Shown here piece by piece: positions 1 to 11,676 of a stretch of 64,000 bases of DNA. The position numbers and the translations under genes are program-made. The stretch lies in NCBI GenBank assembly GCA_032718475.1, contig JAUCBJ010005935.1:1-64000 (forward strand), written 5' to 3'. Each line of letters starts with the position of its first letter. The first letter of the stretch is position 1. The DNA is from Nemertoderma westbladi. Lineage: Eukaryota; Xenacoelomorpha; Nemertodermatida; Nemertodermatidae. Under the pieces are notes generated by a model. The model saw only the letters and a program-made list of their open reading frames with translations, was not told the DNA's origin and did not search any database.

Positions 1-788
1 AACATACATCAACATCAACATCAACACATGAGGTTTACAGGGGCCAGTTTCTCCTGAAAAGCGAAGCAATCGGTTGATAGTGATTAATTCATAGCCGTAG
101 GACTTGATTAAATCGGCCCCAACGTAATGGCGTCTTAAACTCTCAATTCCATCACCTATTGAAGCTAAACTGTGTTGGTGGCGAGTAAAGTTATACCAAA
201 TTAGACAGGGTATTTTATTTATATGTACCCCTTTGTAATTCAGAATCGGTTCTTTCAATGAAATTTAAGAATATAACTTAGTGACGCATAATAACAGGAT
301 TAATATGGATTAGATAAAGGCACATGGGGCTTAGACTTTAAACTGCTTCGACGCCCCTTTCCAGTCTATCGATCACAAGCCATTATCTCTATAGGAAACA
401 CATTTTTTCATAAGAATCTGATACTGTTCGTTGCAGTTCTTTACTGACTTGCATTGCTGAAGTGATTCAGTCAATGTCAAGTATTGCCTAACATCAAAGC
501 TATGCAGTTCTAAATTTTTATTAAAATATTAATGGACATGATGTATTAACGGAATGTATTCACTCATTCTTTCCTTAATTTTCCTTTACTTAGCATAAAT
601 GTCTGTGTCTGTGTTGTTGGTTCAGTTTTCAGTTCATAGGGCCTACCGATCGTCACTGCAGTAAAATCACTCCTTGAGACTGAGGGGCAATCCTAACATC
701 TCCACCAACACCAACAGCACCCACTGCTACGAGTGCAACTGTTCTGTCGCGTTTCGGCAACTGTCATGTTTAGGCAACTCAAATTCGC
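1..788. other. Non-coding stretch, nothing recognised
   Basis: No ORF with protein-like composition, no RNA gene and no clear repeat was seen here. It lies downstream of the minus-strand cadherin-type terminal exon. Confidence 0.5.
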
Positions 789-964
789 GTTTCGGCAACT
801 GAACAATTCGGCAACTCGTAGTTGCATTTCGGCAACTCGTAGTTGCATTTCGGCAACTCGTAGTTGCATTTCGGCAACCCGTAGTTGCATTTCGGCAACT
901 CGTAGTTGCATTTCGGCAACTCGTAGTTGCACTTCGGCGAACTGAAGTTGCGTTTTGGCAACTA
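789..964 (+). repeat. 21-bp minisatellite (GTAGTTGCATTTCGGCAACTC)
   Basis: The word TTTCGGCAACTCGTAGTTGCA recurs with a 21-bp period, nearly perfect from about 828 to 935 and looser on both sides. Because 21 is divisible by 3, ORFs run through it on both strands, but they encode only a short repeated peptide and are not taken as genes. Confidence 0.9.
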
Positions 965-1636
965 CAGTAGGTCACAAACCCTCGTATGTAATGTAACTGT
1001 GACTACACTCATTATGTATAAATGATGACAAGTTTAAGTTAGTTGTTGTTATTGACGGCAGTCTGTTTGAGTTAGTTAGTTAATTTTAAATATACCGCAG
1101 CTCAAGTTGTGGATGTGTACGTTTGGAACTGGAGTCTGTCTGTGTGAAACACAACCCGTTTACAATTTCCAAGGGGAGTTTTTCTAATAGAAAGCGAAGC
1201 GCACCTTGCTGGGCTGTGTTTCCACTTTCCAGCAACAACTTCAGTAATAATAATTAATTTCATTTATTATTTTGTTGAATTGGTAAATTGGCGACCTATT
1301 TTGAAAAACCAAATTGAAAAGGGGAATAGATAAACAGTACGGTATGAATTAATATCAGATTGAATTACTAATAGACATAATATATAGAATATGTAGACAA
1401 TATATGGAATTAATAATATTAGTTTCTATATAACTCGAAGTAAAAGTTATGGTTCAACAATTAAAGCGATAAAGCGACTCAAGAATGAATAAAGTATGTA
1501 ATAATTTTCACCCAAATATTATTATTTGTGTACGTTTACAACATCTACAGTATGGTTGATTAGATTATTGTTTCCGATGTATGCCAACGTACTGTATCTT
1601 CTTTGACCCTAGAGATAAGCTTGGTCATTAGCAACA

Positions 1637-1856
1637 GGAGTTGCCGAAACGCATCTATCAGTTTCCCTAAGCGCATCCTGTTAACATCAGTTGCCGAAAT
1701 GCAACTATGAGTTGTCGAAATGAAACTGCGAGTTGCCGAAATGCATCACTTAGTTGCCGAAACGCAACCTTGTTACCCTGTTGGCGAAACGCGACTATGA
1801 GTTGCCGAAACGGGGTTCAAACGCTACTATCAGTTGCCGCTTGCTGAAACGCGACA
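1637..1856 (-). repeat. Diverged inverted copies of the 21-bp minisatellite
   Basis: AGTTGCCGAAACGCAAC-type words (for example near 1638, 1690, 1712, 1733, 1752 and 1800) are the reverse complement of the repeat at 789-964. They are spaced irregularly and more mutated. The two arrays face each other across about 670 bp (965-1636), which holds nothing recognisable. Confidence 0.75.
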
Positions 1857-1929
1857 ACACCAGCGCAACCTAACCTAATCACTCCAATAAGGTTCACAGA
1901 CACATGCACCAACATTTAATGAGTATATT

Positions 1930-2063
1930 ATTAGGGTTGTTAACACTTGGATGTCATCGATAACTACAGCTGCAGCTTTAAATCATCGATTGTCTGTAGT
2001 CAGAAGACAGCAGGAGATGCAGTTGTATAAATATATGTGGGGTGCGTTCCCATAGGGATTAAC
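1930..2063. repeat. Direct repeat, copy 1 (~135 bp)
   Basis: This segment contains a CATCGATAACTACAGCTGCAG core and GTAGTCAGAAGACAGCAGGAG, and ends near GGTGCGTTCCC. It matches 2284-2422 at most positions. Homology probably extends upstream (GACACATGCACC...TTTAATGAGT near 1899 resembles 2199-2224), so the pair may be two copies of one longer interspersed repeat. Confidence 0.75.
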
Positions 2064-2283
2064 CTTGTTTGGTCACCGAATCGCTACTGACTAGTGATGC
2101 GCAAAAGTTGTATAGTAATTGTTTATCCACCTGGCCCTGGGCTACTGGTATTCTCTACATATGACAATCTCTTGCTTGTGCCCCTCCAAGGTTGACTGAC
2201 ACATGTACCCACGTCTAATGAGTGTGATTGTGGGATTAACCGTGTTTAGTGTTTATATAAAACTCAGCCTCCTCCATTACAAT

Positions 2284-2422
2284 ATTAGGGTTGATAACAC
2301 TTGAATGATATCGATAACTACAGCTGTAGCTTTAAATCATAGATTGTCGGTAGTCAGAAGACAGCAGGAGATGCAGTTGTATAAATACAGTATATGTGGG
2401 GTGCGTTCCCAAAGGGTTTAAC
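2284..2422. repeat. Direct repeat, copy 2 (~139 bp)
   Basis: Second copy of the segment at 1930-2063, with a few substitutions and small indels. No coding potential. Confidence 0.75.
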
Positions 2423-2746
2423 ATGCGTGAATGTTATTCAGTAATTATTGTTTATCCATCTGACGCTGGAGCACTAGAAAATTTACAGTATTAAAAATTA
2501 GTAGACAATTCGCCGTTTTGAAAACGAACAGTTACCGTGTCTAAAATTAATTATGTTTATCATGTATCATGTTGCCACATCATTAAAGGTAAAATTATAT
2601 GCACTGTTAGTACATAATTCATAGGGATGTAACCCACATGGCGCATATAATATGTGGCCCCAACAAATTGTTTTATAGACATAATATTCTTCAAATGCCG
2701 GAAGTTATATTTAGAATAGTTCCTGAGACAATCGTTGCTTTTCATG

Positions 2747-3075
2747 TGGGGCGAGCCACGAAGTGAGCGAAGCCTTAACATATGGGTGCCATTGGCGAGT
2801 TGTCTGTCGTCGTCGTCGTCGTCGTCTGTCGTCGTCGTAAATTTTTGATCACTAATAACTCGGTTATTCCTCGATGAAATTAAACGAAACTTGGTACGTA
2901 TGTAGTCCGTCAATAGTTTAGAAAGAATCTGAAGTTTGGTCAAAAACGAACGAACGCAACGAGGCACAAGTGTTGTGTTGAAGACTTCTGACTAAAGGCA
3001 GACAACTCGTTAATGGTGCCCATATGCTAAAGGCTTTGCTCACTTCGTGCTGCGCGAAGGCCCCACGAACTTGTA
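2747..3075. repeat. Interspersed repeat with inverted GGGGC/GGCCCC ends and a (GTC)n tract
   Basis: It starts GTGGGGCGAGCCACGAAGTGAGCGAAGCC and ends with the related inverted GGCTTTGCTCACTTCGTGCTGCGCGAAGGCCCCACG. Inside are a CATATGGGTGCCATT / AATGGTGCCCATATG inverted pair and a GTC microsatellite at about 2809-2838. Relatives lie at 52020-52235 and 53603-53632, so this is a family of small, MITE-like elements with palindromic ends. The minus-strand ORFs across it run through the microsatellite and are not credible genes. Confidence 0.65.
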
Positions 3076-3103
3076 ATCCTATACAAACATTATATGGGTA
3101 CAC

Positions 3104-4200
3104 TTTTTTTTAATTTAAAATTTAAAAATTATTTGTTACACATATATTGGGTGATATGAGAAGGTGTGAATTTTATTCATACCACCACGCACCACTCCTC
3201 ACACAAAGCTTAAAAAGCATATAACTTTCTTAAAATTCTTAAAGTATGAAATAGCGGTGCCAGCTTCTCTATTTTCTTTTGTTTACATAAAATATTATAT
3301 TATATTTATTTACATATTTTATTTACATAAATCTAATCTAAACTTCTTAGCTCAGTAAAATTACATGTTAATTCTCCAAACTAACTTATGTTTATTCATA
3401 AATTAAATTCATGTAGGCCTAGTAGTACCGGTCCGGTATCTAAATATAAAACTAACTCAATAGATGCGATGACTGCTCGTGATGGTTTCGGTACATATCG
3501 GATGAGCCATTCACCAGGACACGGTCCAATGATAATTCGCATGATAAGGTCCCAACAATCATCTTCATTACATGAGATAAGTGGATCAGAAGTCGGAGCC
3601 AGTAAAAGGGTTTCCTGTTTTTTGACTAGTTTATAGCTATTCTACTACAAGAGGCGACCACTAGCTAAGTGGGTTGATATGGGGCAATTATTTAATCATT
3701 TTTGCTCTACTTGGTGGGAACTTTCTTTTTGAGTTATCTATTTTGTGTGACATTTTCGTAAACAAGAAGGACCCACGTATTAAACATAAACAACCACGAT
3801 TCGTGTTTAAAAGAACCAGTACAAGACAGTGGCGGATTTAGAAAACTGACGAGTGGGAACATGAATTTTTTTCATATAGCCTGCTCAATTTTTCAACTTG
3901 TCAAAGCGCATATTGTATACAACTTGCCACAACTATTTAATTAATATATTCAATATATTTGCCACAAATATATTAATTAAAATTATGATACATTATTTAT
4001 TCAAGCTTATAAGATATAATATTATTATTATGTTAAATTATTATTGCTCTGATTGGACGGCAATAACTCCGCTAATGACCAAACCTGATTTGTGTAACTT
4101 GTACAAACAATAATGGTAGGCCTACTTTCTAGTAATCTCTTCAGCTTAATAAAAAAAAGGATGTGGGTTGATATTGCCCTGGCATTGGATTCCCCGTCTG
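3104..4200. other. AT-rich non-coding stretch
   Basis: Long AT-rich stretch. A short plus-strand ORF (3388-3636) has no recognisable motif and no supporting splice context. Nothing else was identified. Confidence 0.4.
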
Positions 4201-4215
4201 ATTGAGATGATTTAA

Positions 4216-4273
4216 GGAGGGGGGGGGGGGGGGCATATGACCCAATGCACCCCCCCCCCCCCCCCCCCCCCCC
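4216..4273. repeat. Facing poly(G) and poly(C) tracts
   Basis: A G run of about 17 bases is followed after roughly 20 bp by a C run of more than 20 bases. The two are complementary, so single strands could fold into a GC hairpin. Other long G or C runs in the window are near 8958, 53460, 54514 and 55773. Confidence 0.9.
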
Positions 4274-4344
4274 TAAATCTACCACTGAGTCACGCCCATA
4301 ATTCTATTGTAACTCCAGCTGTGAGCGCTAGTGGGAGCTCTCCA

Positions 4345-4876
4345 GAAAACGATTTAGTAAACGTAGATATTGTCGGATATAATAAATTATTTTAAATTTG
4401 TATCGCAAAACAAAACATTATAATTATAATGGTATGCGTTTTAGTGGTGGTGTTCTTGTATATTTTAAAACGGAACTTGATGTTACGACTTGTATTATGT
4501 TTGGGTTGAAATTGAGTAAAGTATATCTAGGTCTACCTAAGGATACCATTCTCTGCTGTACCTACAGTGTGCACATATACCTCCAATAGGTTCCACCAGC
4601 CACAATTACTGTACTTTAGATTTATTTGAAGACATAGAAAGTGGTGTGGCTTTTTATTGCGATTTGGCTGACATTTTGATAGTAGGCGATCTGAACGCTC
4701 GGACGGTTTTGGCTGAAGATTATATTATTAACGTCGGAAATAGTCGACTATCTTTTATAGGAGAGTTAATGGACGACGAAATAGATCTTCTAGAATGTGG
4801 TATTAGTAAATCTCGTAAAAATCGGGATCTTACGTCATCAACTTTTGGTAAAGCCTTAATAAACAAACATGCATAA
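4345..4876 (+). pseudogene. Degenerate LINE endonuclease (EEP fold) fragment
   Basis: Two broken reading frames resemble the apurinic-like endonuclease domain at the N-terminus of non-LTR retrotransposon polymerases. The first contains SGGVLVYFK followed by LPKDTILCCTYSVHI. The second contains ILIVGDLNAR, the usual [VI]xGDFNAR catalytic motif, and ends near SSTFGKALIN. Known family features place SGG before GDxNAR, as here. Stops and frame changes separate the pieces, and no reverse transcriptase follows, since the 18-bp minisatellite starts about 110 bp later. Dead fragment; subfamily unknown. Confidence 0.7.
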
Positions 4877-4984
4877 AAATACCTTTTTGCGAATTTTTAA
4901 TGGCCGAATTGGAAAGGATAAAGAAAAGTGACTTCACTTTTCGTTAAACAAATTGATTCGTCTGCCATTCATTATGTGCGTATG

Positions 4985-6022
4985 GTTGCGGTATGGTACG
5001 GTTGCTAGGTACGGTACGGTTGCTAGGTACGGTACGGTTGCTAGGTACGGTACGGTTGCTAGGTACGGTACGGTTGATAGGTACGGTACGGTTGCTAGGT
5101 ACGGTACGGTTGCTAGGTACGGTACGGTTGATAGGTACGGTACGGTTGCTAGGTACGGTACGGTTGCTAGGTACGGTACGGTTGCTAGGTACGGTACGGT
5201 TGCTAGGTACGGTACGGTTGCTAGGTATGGTACGGTTGATAGGTACGGTACGGTTGACGGTACGGTTGCTAGGTACGGTACGGTTGCTAGGTACGGTACG
5301 GTTGCTAGGTACGGTACGGTTGCTAGGTACGGTACGGTTGCTAGGTACGGTACGGTTGCTAGGTACGGTACGGTTGCTAGGTACGGTACGGTTGCTAGGT
5401 ACGGTACGGTTGCTAGGTACGGTACGGTTGATAGGTACGGTACGGTTTACGGTACGGTTGCTAGGTACGGTACGGTTGCTAGGTACGGTACGGTTGCTAG
5501 GTACGGTACGGTTGCTAGGTACGGTACGGTTGCTAGGTACGGTACGGTTGCTAGGTACGGCACGGTTGCTAGGTACGGTACGGTTGCTAGTTACGGTACG
5601 GTTGATAGGTACGGTACGGTTGCTAGGTACGGTACGGTTGATAGGTACGGTACGGTTGCTAGGTACGGTACGGTTGCTAGGTACGGTACGGTTGCTAGGT
5701 ACGGTACGGTTGCTAGGTACGGTACGGTTGCTAGGTACGGTACGGTTGCTAGGTACGGTACGGTTGCTAGGTACGGTACGGTTGCTAGGTACGGTACGGT
5801 TGCTAGTTACGGTACGGTTGATAGGTACGGTACGGTTGATAGGTACGGTACGGTTGCTAGGTACGGTACGGTTATTAGGTACGGTAAGGTTGCTAGGTAC
5901 GGTACGGTTGCTAGGTACGGTACGGTTGCTAGGTACGGTACGGTTGATACTGTAGGTACGGTACGGTTGCTAGGTACGGTACGGTTGATACTGTAGGTAC
6001 GGTACGGTTGCTAGGTACGGAT
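4985..6022 (+). repeat. 18-bp minisatellite (GGTACGGTACGGTTGCTA), ~57 copies
   Basis: The unit CTAGGTACGGTACGGTTG repeats for about 1 kb, with GATA/GCTA variants and a few short units (GACGGTACGGTT near 5253, TTTACGGTACGG near 5446). The period is a multiple of 3, so long ORFs of a six-residue repeat exist in several frames. There is no start context, no flanking exon and no codon bias, so these are read as by-products. The flank 6023-6520 is AT-rich with no recognised feature. Confidence 0.95.
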
Positions 6023-6520
6023 ATTTAAGCCAATCGTAATTAATTCGGCCACAATATAATTGTTGCTATGCAGCTGTTAAGAATAACAAACTGAGATTAT
6101 TTATGGCCCTAAAAGTAAAACAGTTTCCTATTGCGATTGCCATCATCTATATTTTGTTGGCAAAAATAAATATTATAATAATGGACATTTTTAGTACTAG
6201 GCCTATCCCCCTCCCAATATACTAAAACTACCGCAATACATAAATATCTACAGTATGTCGGAACTTTATATCCCGCTACCTCACTTAACAAAATAATATA
6301 TAATTATATTATTAACTAAATATATTCACACATTTCCAAATGTTAGTAACAAATTTTTTTTAGTAACAAACATTTTTACTCAAAATTATATAAAAACTAA
6401 AATTGTAATTGATAAAGCTACGTATTCCTAAATCTATAATAATATAGGTTAAATAAATATATTCACATCATTTGCCATTACAATTACTATAACAATGTGG
6501 GTCATGAGAATGTTTTTCAG

Positions 6521-6746
6521 TTAAGTTGATTCTATTATTAGTTTCTTCGGTCTCCGTAACAGTATCACCATAGCAACAGTAACTATGACAATAATGATAA
6601 ATAATGAGACTGAGAGTACTGGTAGCAGGTAGTTAACGCTAGATGGCGCGGCATTCTTTCTTCCCGGTTCTATTGAACTAATGGTACACTCTGGGCAATG
6701 TAGGTTGAGGGTGGACTCTAAATCCATTCTAAAGTCGTCAATTAAC
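6521..6746 (-). CDS. Terminal exon, cadherin-type membrane protein (TM helix and short tail)
   Basis: Last exon of the downstream minus-strand cadherin-type gene. The minus strand reads TTTTTAG at the acceptor, one base completing a split codon, then 75 codons including the TAA stop. The incoming phase matches the exon at 28606-28775, which ends with two bases of a codon. The peptide has a short extracellular part with CPEC, then a strong transmembrane helix of about 25 residues (LLPVLSVSLFIIIVIVTVAM) and a basic tail (LLRRPKK) of about 12 residues. No catenin-binding region is seen, so this is not a classical cadherin tail. No AATAAA was seen just downstream. Joining to the distant exon rests on phase and the missing 3' end alone. 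Confidence 0.65.
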
Positions 6747-7440
6747 CTAAAAATACATTAAATTATTTTATTTGATATAGCGAAGGATTGGGATTGAAAC
6801 AACAGTATTGAAAAACAGGTAAATAAGATTCTTAGATGATAATAATTATACTTATGTCTTGTTATTGGAATGCATAACTAATGCTAATGGTACTTGGTGT
6901 GTCCTGGGCTGACACCTTTTATAGAACCTAAATCGTCTGACATACTAATGGACTTGGGGATCTAACTGTAACCTGTTCTAGTGATTCCACTTTACAGTTT
7001 AGATTTTCGAGATATTACTGAGATGGTAGTTGTGTCAATAGATCAAGTCCCATCTTGTCCCAGTTTGGTACATTATGTCAACTTTTTCACCGCTTTGGGA
7101 AAACATTATAGTGACGGTGCTCTGACGGCAGCGTTGCGCTCGCTAGGTGCAAACATACGGCTCAGGCCTTAACGTTGTAAAGAGCTACATTTAACTTAAT
7201 TAATAATGTAAATAATTATTATTACCACAATGTTATTGATATAAATATAGAGGATAAGGTATTGTGTCACTGGTTAAATAATGTAAAGTTACTGCTCACC
7301 TAAGCAAGGTTGATTGTCTCAGTAGTGTATAGGAAGTTGTATTCACTCCATAAAGAGATTCAGTATGGCTGAAATAACAATTAATATAATTTACTATTAA
7401 AAAAATAATTAATTATTAAAATAGAGTATATATTTATTAC
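6747..7440. other. Intron sequence, nothing recognised
   Basis: Start of the 21.9 kb intron between 6746 and 28606. A 63-codon plus-strand ORF at 6981-7172 has no recognisable domain and is not annotated as a gene. Confidence 0.45.
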
Positions 7441-7477
7441 AATACATATATATATATAGATATACGTTCGGGCTGAA

Positions 7478-7506
7478 GGGCCACTTTTGTATATCAAAAG
7501 TGGCCC
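7478..7506. repeat. Perfect 12-bp-stem hairpin next to the left terminus
   Basis: GGGCCACTTTTG, loop TATAT, CAAAAGTGGCCC. It is a subterminal palindrome of the inverted-end element. Confidence 0.85.
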
Positions 7507-8847
7507 TATTGCGACTTGGGGGGTATTAAAAAGTGGCCCTTTAGCCCCTTTTTGGCCCTTTAGCCCGAAACCGCAAACGGGCTTGGATGGCCCTTTGTGT
7601 ATATCCTTCCTCTAAAAAGTTATGCACCTTCATTTTATTACTAAATGAAAACACAATTTTCGGGCCACTTACCAAAATGTATAAAATGGAATTAGGGCCA
7701 AAAAAGTCAAAAGGGCCAAAATTTGCCAAAATTGGTCCTCTTACTGTCTGGAATAATATATCATTGGCCCGAACTGAGCTTACTATATAGTGAAGAAAGA
7801 AAGGGCCATAACAGGCCCTATTTGATGTGACTTCATATGAAATTTATCAAATTAGTTGAGAAGGAAACGGGCCGAACTGAAAATGAGATAAATAACATTA
7901 GGGCCATTATACAGTGGCCCTTTTGAATCCAATTTGATCCTACAAATAAACTGAGTTGAGAATTTGAGTGGCCCACTTGTTTCAAAATTGATTTCTTAAA
8001 TAAAATGACCCGAAGAAGGGGCCATTTTTACTATCATAAAGAATATATATAGCACAATAGTAGGTAAGGTAATAATTATAATGATGAAACGAAATAAAAA
8101 ATATGAATTTTAGAACAATTCAGAATATTAGATGCACAATGTAATGTTTTAAATAAATATATGGAATTTAGCACAATTTGAAGTTAGGAATTGAAAAATC
8201 ATAAAATTTATTTACTTTTAAGTATAGCCTACTGTATATTGTTTTAACGGTATAATATAGTTTTTTAATGGACATAAAAGTATACCACCACTAAAAATTG
8301 CTGAAACAAGTACAAAGTTACTAACCGGTATTCCATGAATATAACAATGATTACTAAAAGGAGTTTACGGAATTAATAAAAGTTATATACATAGTTTCAA
8401 TAGAAACATTAGTAACAATTAGAGTTGTTACCGAAGTAACGGTATAATTTGAGTTAAAATATTTAATTAAAATATAATCTATTTTAATTATATATCAGTC
8501 AAGCTGAGGTAATTCATTACTTAAGGCTATTCAGTGTTCTTATTCCGTAGATTAATAAATCCTCCAATGATGCGGTACGCATCAGCAGCTCTAGTGTTGG
8601 ACAACGAAGCTTCATAAGCAGATCGTTGAGTCGTCATAATAGTAAATAAAATGCCTTGAGAATAATGAAAAAAAAATTCTACTTTTTTTACCATGTAATA
8701 AATAATTATTTTGTAGCACCAATTCACATCCCCTGTGTCGGGATCAAGAGTAGTTATTTCGCGTTCGCGGATCTGAGCTGTGATGGCCCGCTTTGTTGAC
8801 TTCTTTCGACCCCGTAGAGTAGCCTCGGCGACAAACTCACCAATAAT

Positions 8848-10716
8848 TTCTAATTATGCAATGCTCCTAGGTCACTCCTACCAAATTTCAGATGGAATCT
8901 GATGGTTGGTTCTACAATTACACAGCTACAGTACCTTTACGATTCTGTCAATTCGCCCCCCCCCCCCCCCCTAGCGGCAGACAGGGGAACTTTAAAGTCT
9001 GTCTGAATTTAGAATTTCTAAATAAGCAATGCTTGTGGTGTAGGTCACTCTTACCAAATTTCAAGAAGATATATCAACCATACATAAAATATGTTCAAAC
9101 AAAAATAATGCTTTATTAAAACTTTTATTATTTTAGTTTACTTAACTGTGGTAATTACATTGCAAGTCTTACAATTCATGTTACTATTCATGTCATTTTT
9201 TGAGAAAGTTTGACTGGCCCATTTGTTTCAAAATTGATTTATTAAATTAAATGAACGGGAAAAGGGCCACCTTTACTATCATAAAGAATGAGATGATTTA
9301 CATTAGGGCCACAAATATACATCTTTTACAGTGGCCCATTTGCATCCAAATTGATCTTACCAATAAACTGAGCTGAAAAAGGGCCAGAATGAAATACAAT
9401 GAGCTTAACAGCATTATGGGCCATACTGTAGCGCCATGGAGATATTTATGGACAAGGCTCTTTAGAGCTAGAACATAGTAACGAATAACGAACATAAGAA
9501 CTATAAAAGTCCGTCTAGGCATAGAATTTATAATTATGCAATGCTCCTTGTTCACTCCTACCAAATTTCAGATGAATCTGATGGTTGGTTCTATAATTAC
9601 ACAGCTACTTCTACGATTCTGTCAATTCGCCTCCCTAGCGGCAGACAGGTGAACTTTAAAGTCTGTCTGTGTGTATAATTTCTACTTAAGCAACGGCGAT
9701 AACTGCCCGTTGAAGACATGGGAACTTGAAAGTCTAACCGTACAGTACATAAAATATGTTCAAACAAAAATAATGTTTATTAAAATCTACATTATTTTAG
9801 TTTTAGGTTAACTGAGGTAAATATTACATTGCAAGTCTTACAAATCATGTTACTATTCATGTCATTTTTTGAGAAAGTTTGACTGGCCCATTTGATTCAA
9901 AATTGATTTATTAAATTAAATGAACGGGAAAAGGGCCACCTTTACTATCATAAAGAATGAGATGATTTACATTAGGGCCACAAATATACATAATTTACAG
10001 TGGCCTTTTGCATCCAAATTTATCTTACCAATAAACTGAGACGAAAAAGGGCCAGAATGAAATACAATGAGCTTAACAGCATTAGGGCCATACTGTAGCG
10101 ACATGGAGATATTTATGGACAAGGCTCTTTAGAGCTAGAACATAGTAACGAATAACGAACATAAGAACTATAAAAGTCCGTCTAGGCATATAATTTATAA
10201 TTATGCAATGCTCCTTCGTCACTCCTACCAAATTTCAGATGAATCTGATGGTTGGTTCTATAATTACACAGCTACTTCTACGATTCTGTCAATTCGCCTC
10301 CCTAGCGGCAGACAGGGGAACTTTAAAGTTTGTCTGAATTTAGAATTTCTAAATAAACAATGCTTGTAGGTGTAGGTCACTCTTACCAAATTTCAAGAAG
10401 ATATATCAACCATACATAAAATATGTTCAAACAAAAATAATGCTTTATTAAAACTTTTATTACTTTAGTTTACTTAACTGTGGTAATTACATTGCAAGTC
10501 TTACAATTCATGTTACTATTCATGTCATTTTTTGAGAAAGTTTGACTGGCCCATTTGTTTCAAAATTGATTTATTAAATTAAATGAACGGGAAAAGGGCC
10601 ACCTTTACTATCATAAAGAATGAGATGATTTACATTAGGGCCACAAATATACATCTTTTACAGTGTCCCATTTCCATCCAAATTGATCTTACAAATAAAC
10701 TGAACTGTAAGAATGA
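8848..10716. repeat. Tandem ~670-bp repeat, nearly three units
   Basis: Units begin near AATTATGCAATGCTCC at 8853, 9533 and 10199 (spacing about 680 and 666). Each carries TTTCAGATG(G)AATCTGATGGTTGG, a CAATTCGCC...TAGCGGCAGACAGG stretch and a TGGCCCATTTG...GGGCCACCTTTACTATCATAAAG block. A partial older copy of the last block lies near 7970-8040. Unit 1 carries a C homopolymer at about 8958. No gene. Confidence 0.85.
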
Positions 10717-11270
10717 AGAGAAATAAGATAGGGCCATTGAGTTATATAGGTACACTATACCTACATATCTCACTTTATAGATATATAAGTTGGCCCTTTC
10801 GCTCGTTTTTTCATCTTTATGTATGTATATTAAAATGGTATATGTAGGAACATATATACACAAGATATGTAGATATACTAATGGCCCTTTTTACTTCCAT
10901 TCTGTATTATATAGGTACATAATACCCTTAATTTCAAAGATACATATCTATGGCCCTTTAGGCCGAACGTACATATATATATATATATTATTTCTTAAAA
11001 TAGAGCATATAGTACTTATTACTTATTAATTCTTTATGATTAGGTACATTAAATTATTATTTTAATAATATTCGATAATATCAAATTAGATATTAAATTG
11101 TTATATCTTATCAGCTACAGAGACAAAAAGACAAATTATATAGAATTATATTCCCTAAATGCCGTGGATTTTCAAAATTTTATTTTATTCGAATTAACTT
11201 TGTAAAGATTGCTTTGAGTTCTCATTCGTATTTGTTCTATCATTTGAACGCCTATTGGTCAAGTGGTTCA

Positions 11271-11290
11271 GTAGCTCAGTCGGTAGAGCG
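11271..11290 (+). promoter_or_regulatory. Box-A-like sequence of the 5' LTR tRNA-like cassette
   Basis: GTAGCTCAGTCGGTAGAGCG matches a tRNA D-arm and Pol III A box. Its B-box partner, GAGTTCGAATCC, now lies at 11700-11711, displaced by the LINE insertion between them. See the intact cassette in the 3' LTR. Confidence 0.6.
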
Positions 11291-11300
11291 TTGGAAATTA

Positions 11301-11676
11301 TAATAATAATAATAATAATATTTAATAATTTGTATAGCGCCAACATTACCGGTAGTATTCTATGGCGCTAATCAGAGTTAGAAAAGAAAAGAAAAGAAAA
11401 GTAATAAGCAGGTAATAAACAGGTGAGTCTTTAGTTTTCCTTTGAATGATGCCGTAGACTGGATATCACGTAGCGAAGCTGGTAGTTTGTTCCACAGCCG
11501 GGGCGCGCATACCTCGAACGCCCGCCACCCGAGAGTGTAGCACTGGAACCGTGGTTCGACGAGACTTACTGTGCTACAACTTCTAGTTTGGAGGCGATCG
11601 CGACTAACTTTATGGAGCATTTCGATTATATATTTGGGAGCGTGGCCCACCAAGGCCTTGTGCGTCATCAGCAGTC
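11301..11676 (-). mobile_element. 5'-truncated LINE tail inserted in the 5' LTR
   Basis: Absent from the 3' LTR and flanked by a 6-bp duplication AAATTA (11295-11300 and 11677-11682). The minus strand encodes the C-terminal end of a non-LTR reverse transcriptase (11378-11668), with FEVCAPRLWNKLPASLR and STASFKGKLKTHLF, typical of CR1/L2/Jockey-like polymerases. After it come GGCGC / GCGCTATACAAATT sequences and an (ATT)n tail at 11301-11322. Truncation, tail and target duplication together are the signature of target-primed reverse transcription. Confidence 0.9.

Larger units (their letters stand above)
7464..10970. mobile_element. ~3.5 kb inverted-end element with GGGCC/GGCCC words
   Basis: The left end ACGTTCGGGCTGAAGGGCCA (7464-7483) matches the inverted right end (10951-10970) at 18 of 20 positions. 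Both ends abut (TA)n microsatellite, so a TA target is possible. The interior is full of GGGCC and GGCCC words and contains a tandem array of about 670-bp units. No transposase-like ORF is present; the short ORFs inside are AT-rich noise. It is probably a non-autonomous DNA element or a fold-back element grown by internal duplication. It sits inside the long intron. Confidence 0.6.

Noticed and set aside
789-964. CRISPR-like appearance of the 21-bp array
   Set aside because: Units are contiguous without unique spacers and the context is a eukaryotic genome.
2560-2967. Minus-strand ORF containing a poly-Asp run
   Set aside because: It runs through a GTC microsatellite in a dispersed repeat; the composition is not protein-like.
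3388-3636. Plus-strand ORF of 82 codons
   Set aside because: No recognisable domain, splice context or homology by eye; cannot be told from chance.
4953-5996. Long plus-strand ORFs of a repeated RYGTVA/LLGTVR peptide
   Set aside because: They result from an 18-bp minisatellite with no stops in several frames; there is no start context, neighbouring exon or domain.
6981-7172. Plus-strand ORF of 63 codons in the long intron
   Set aside because: No domain or ATG-supported start (begins at GTG); treated as chance.
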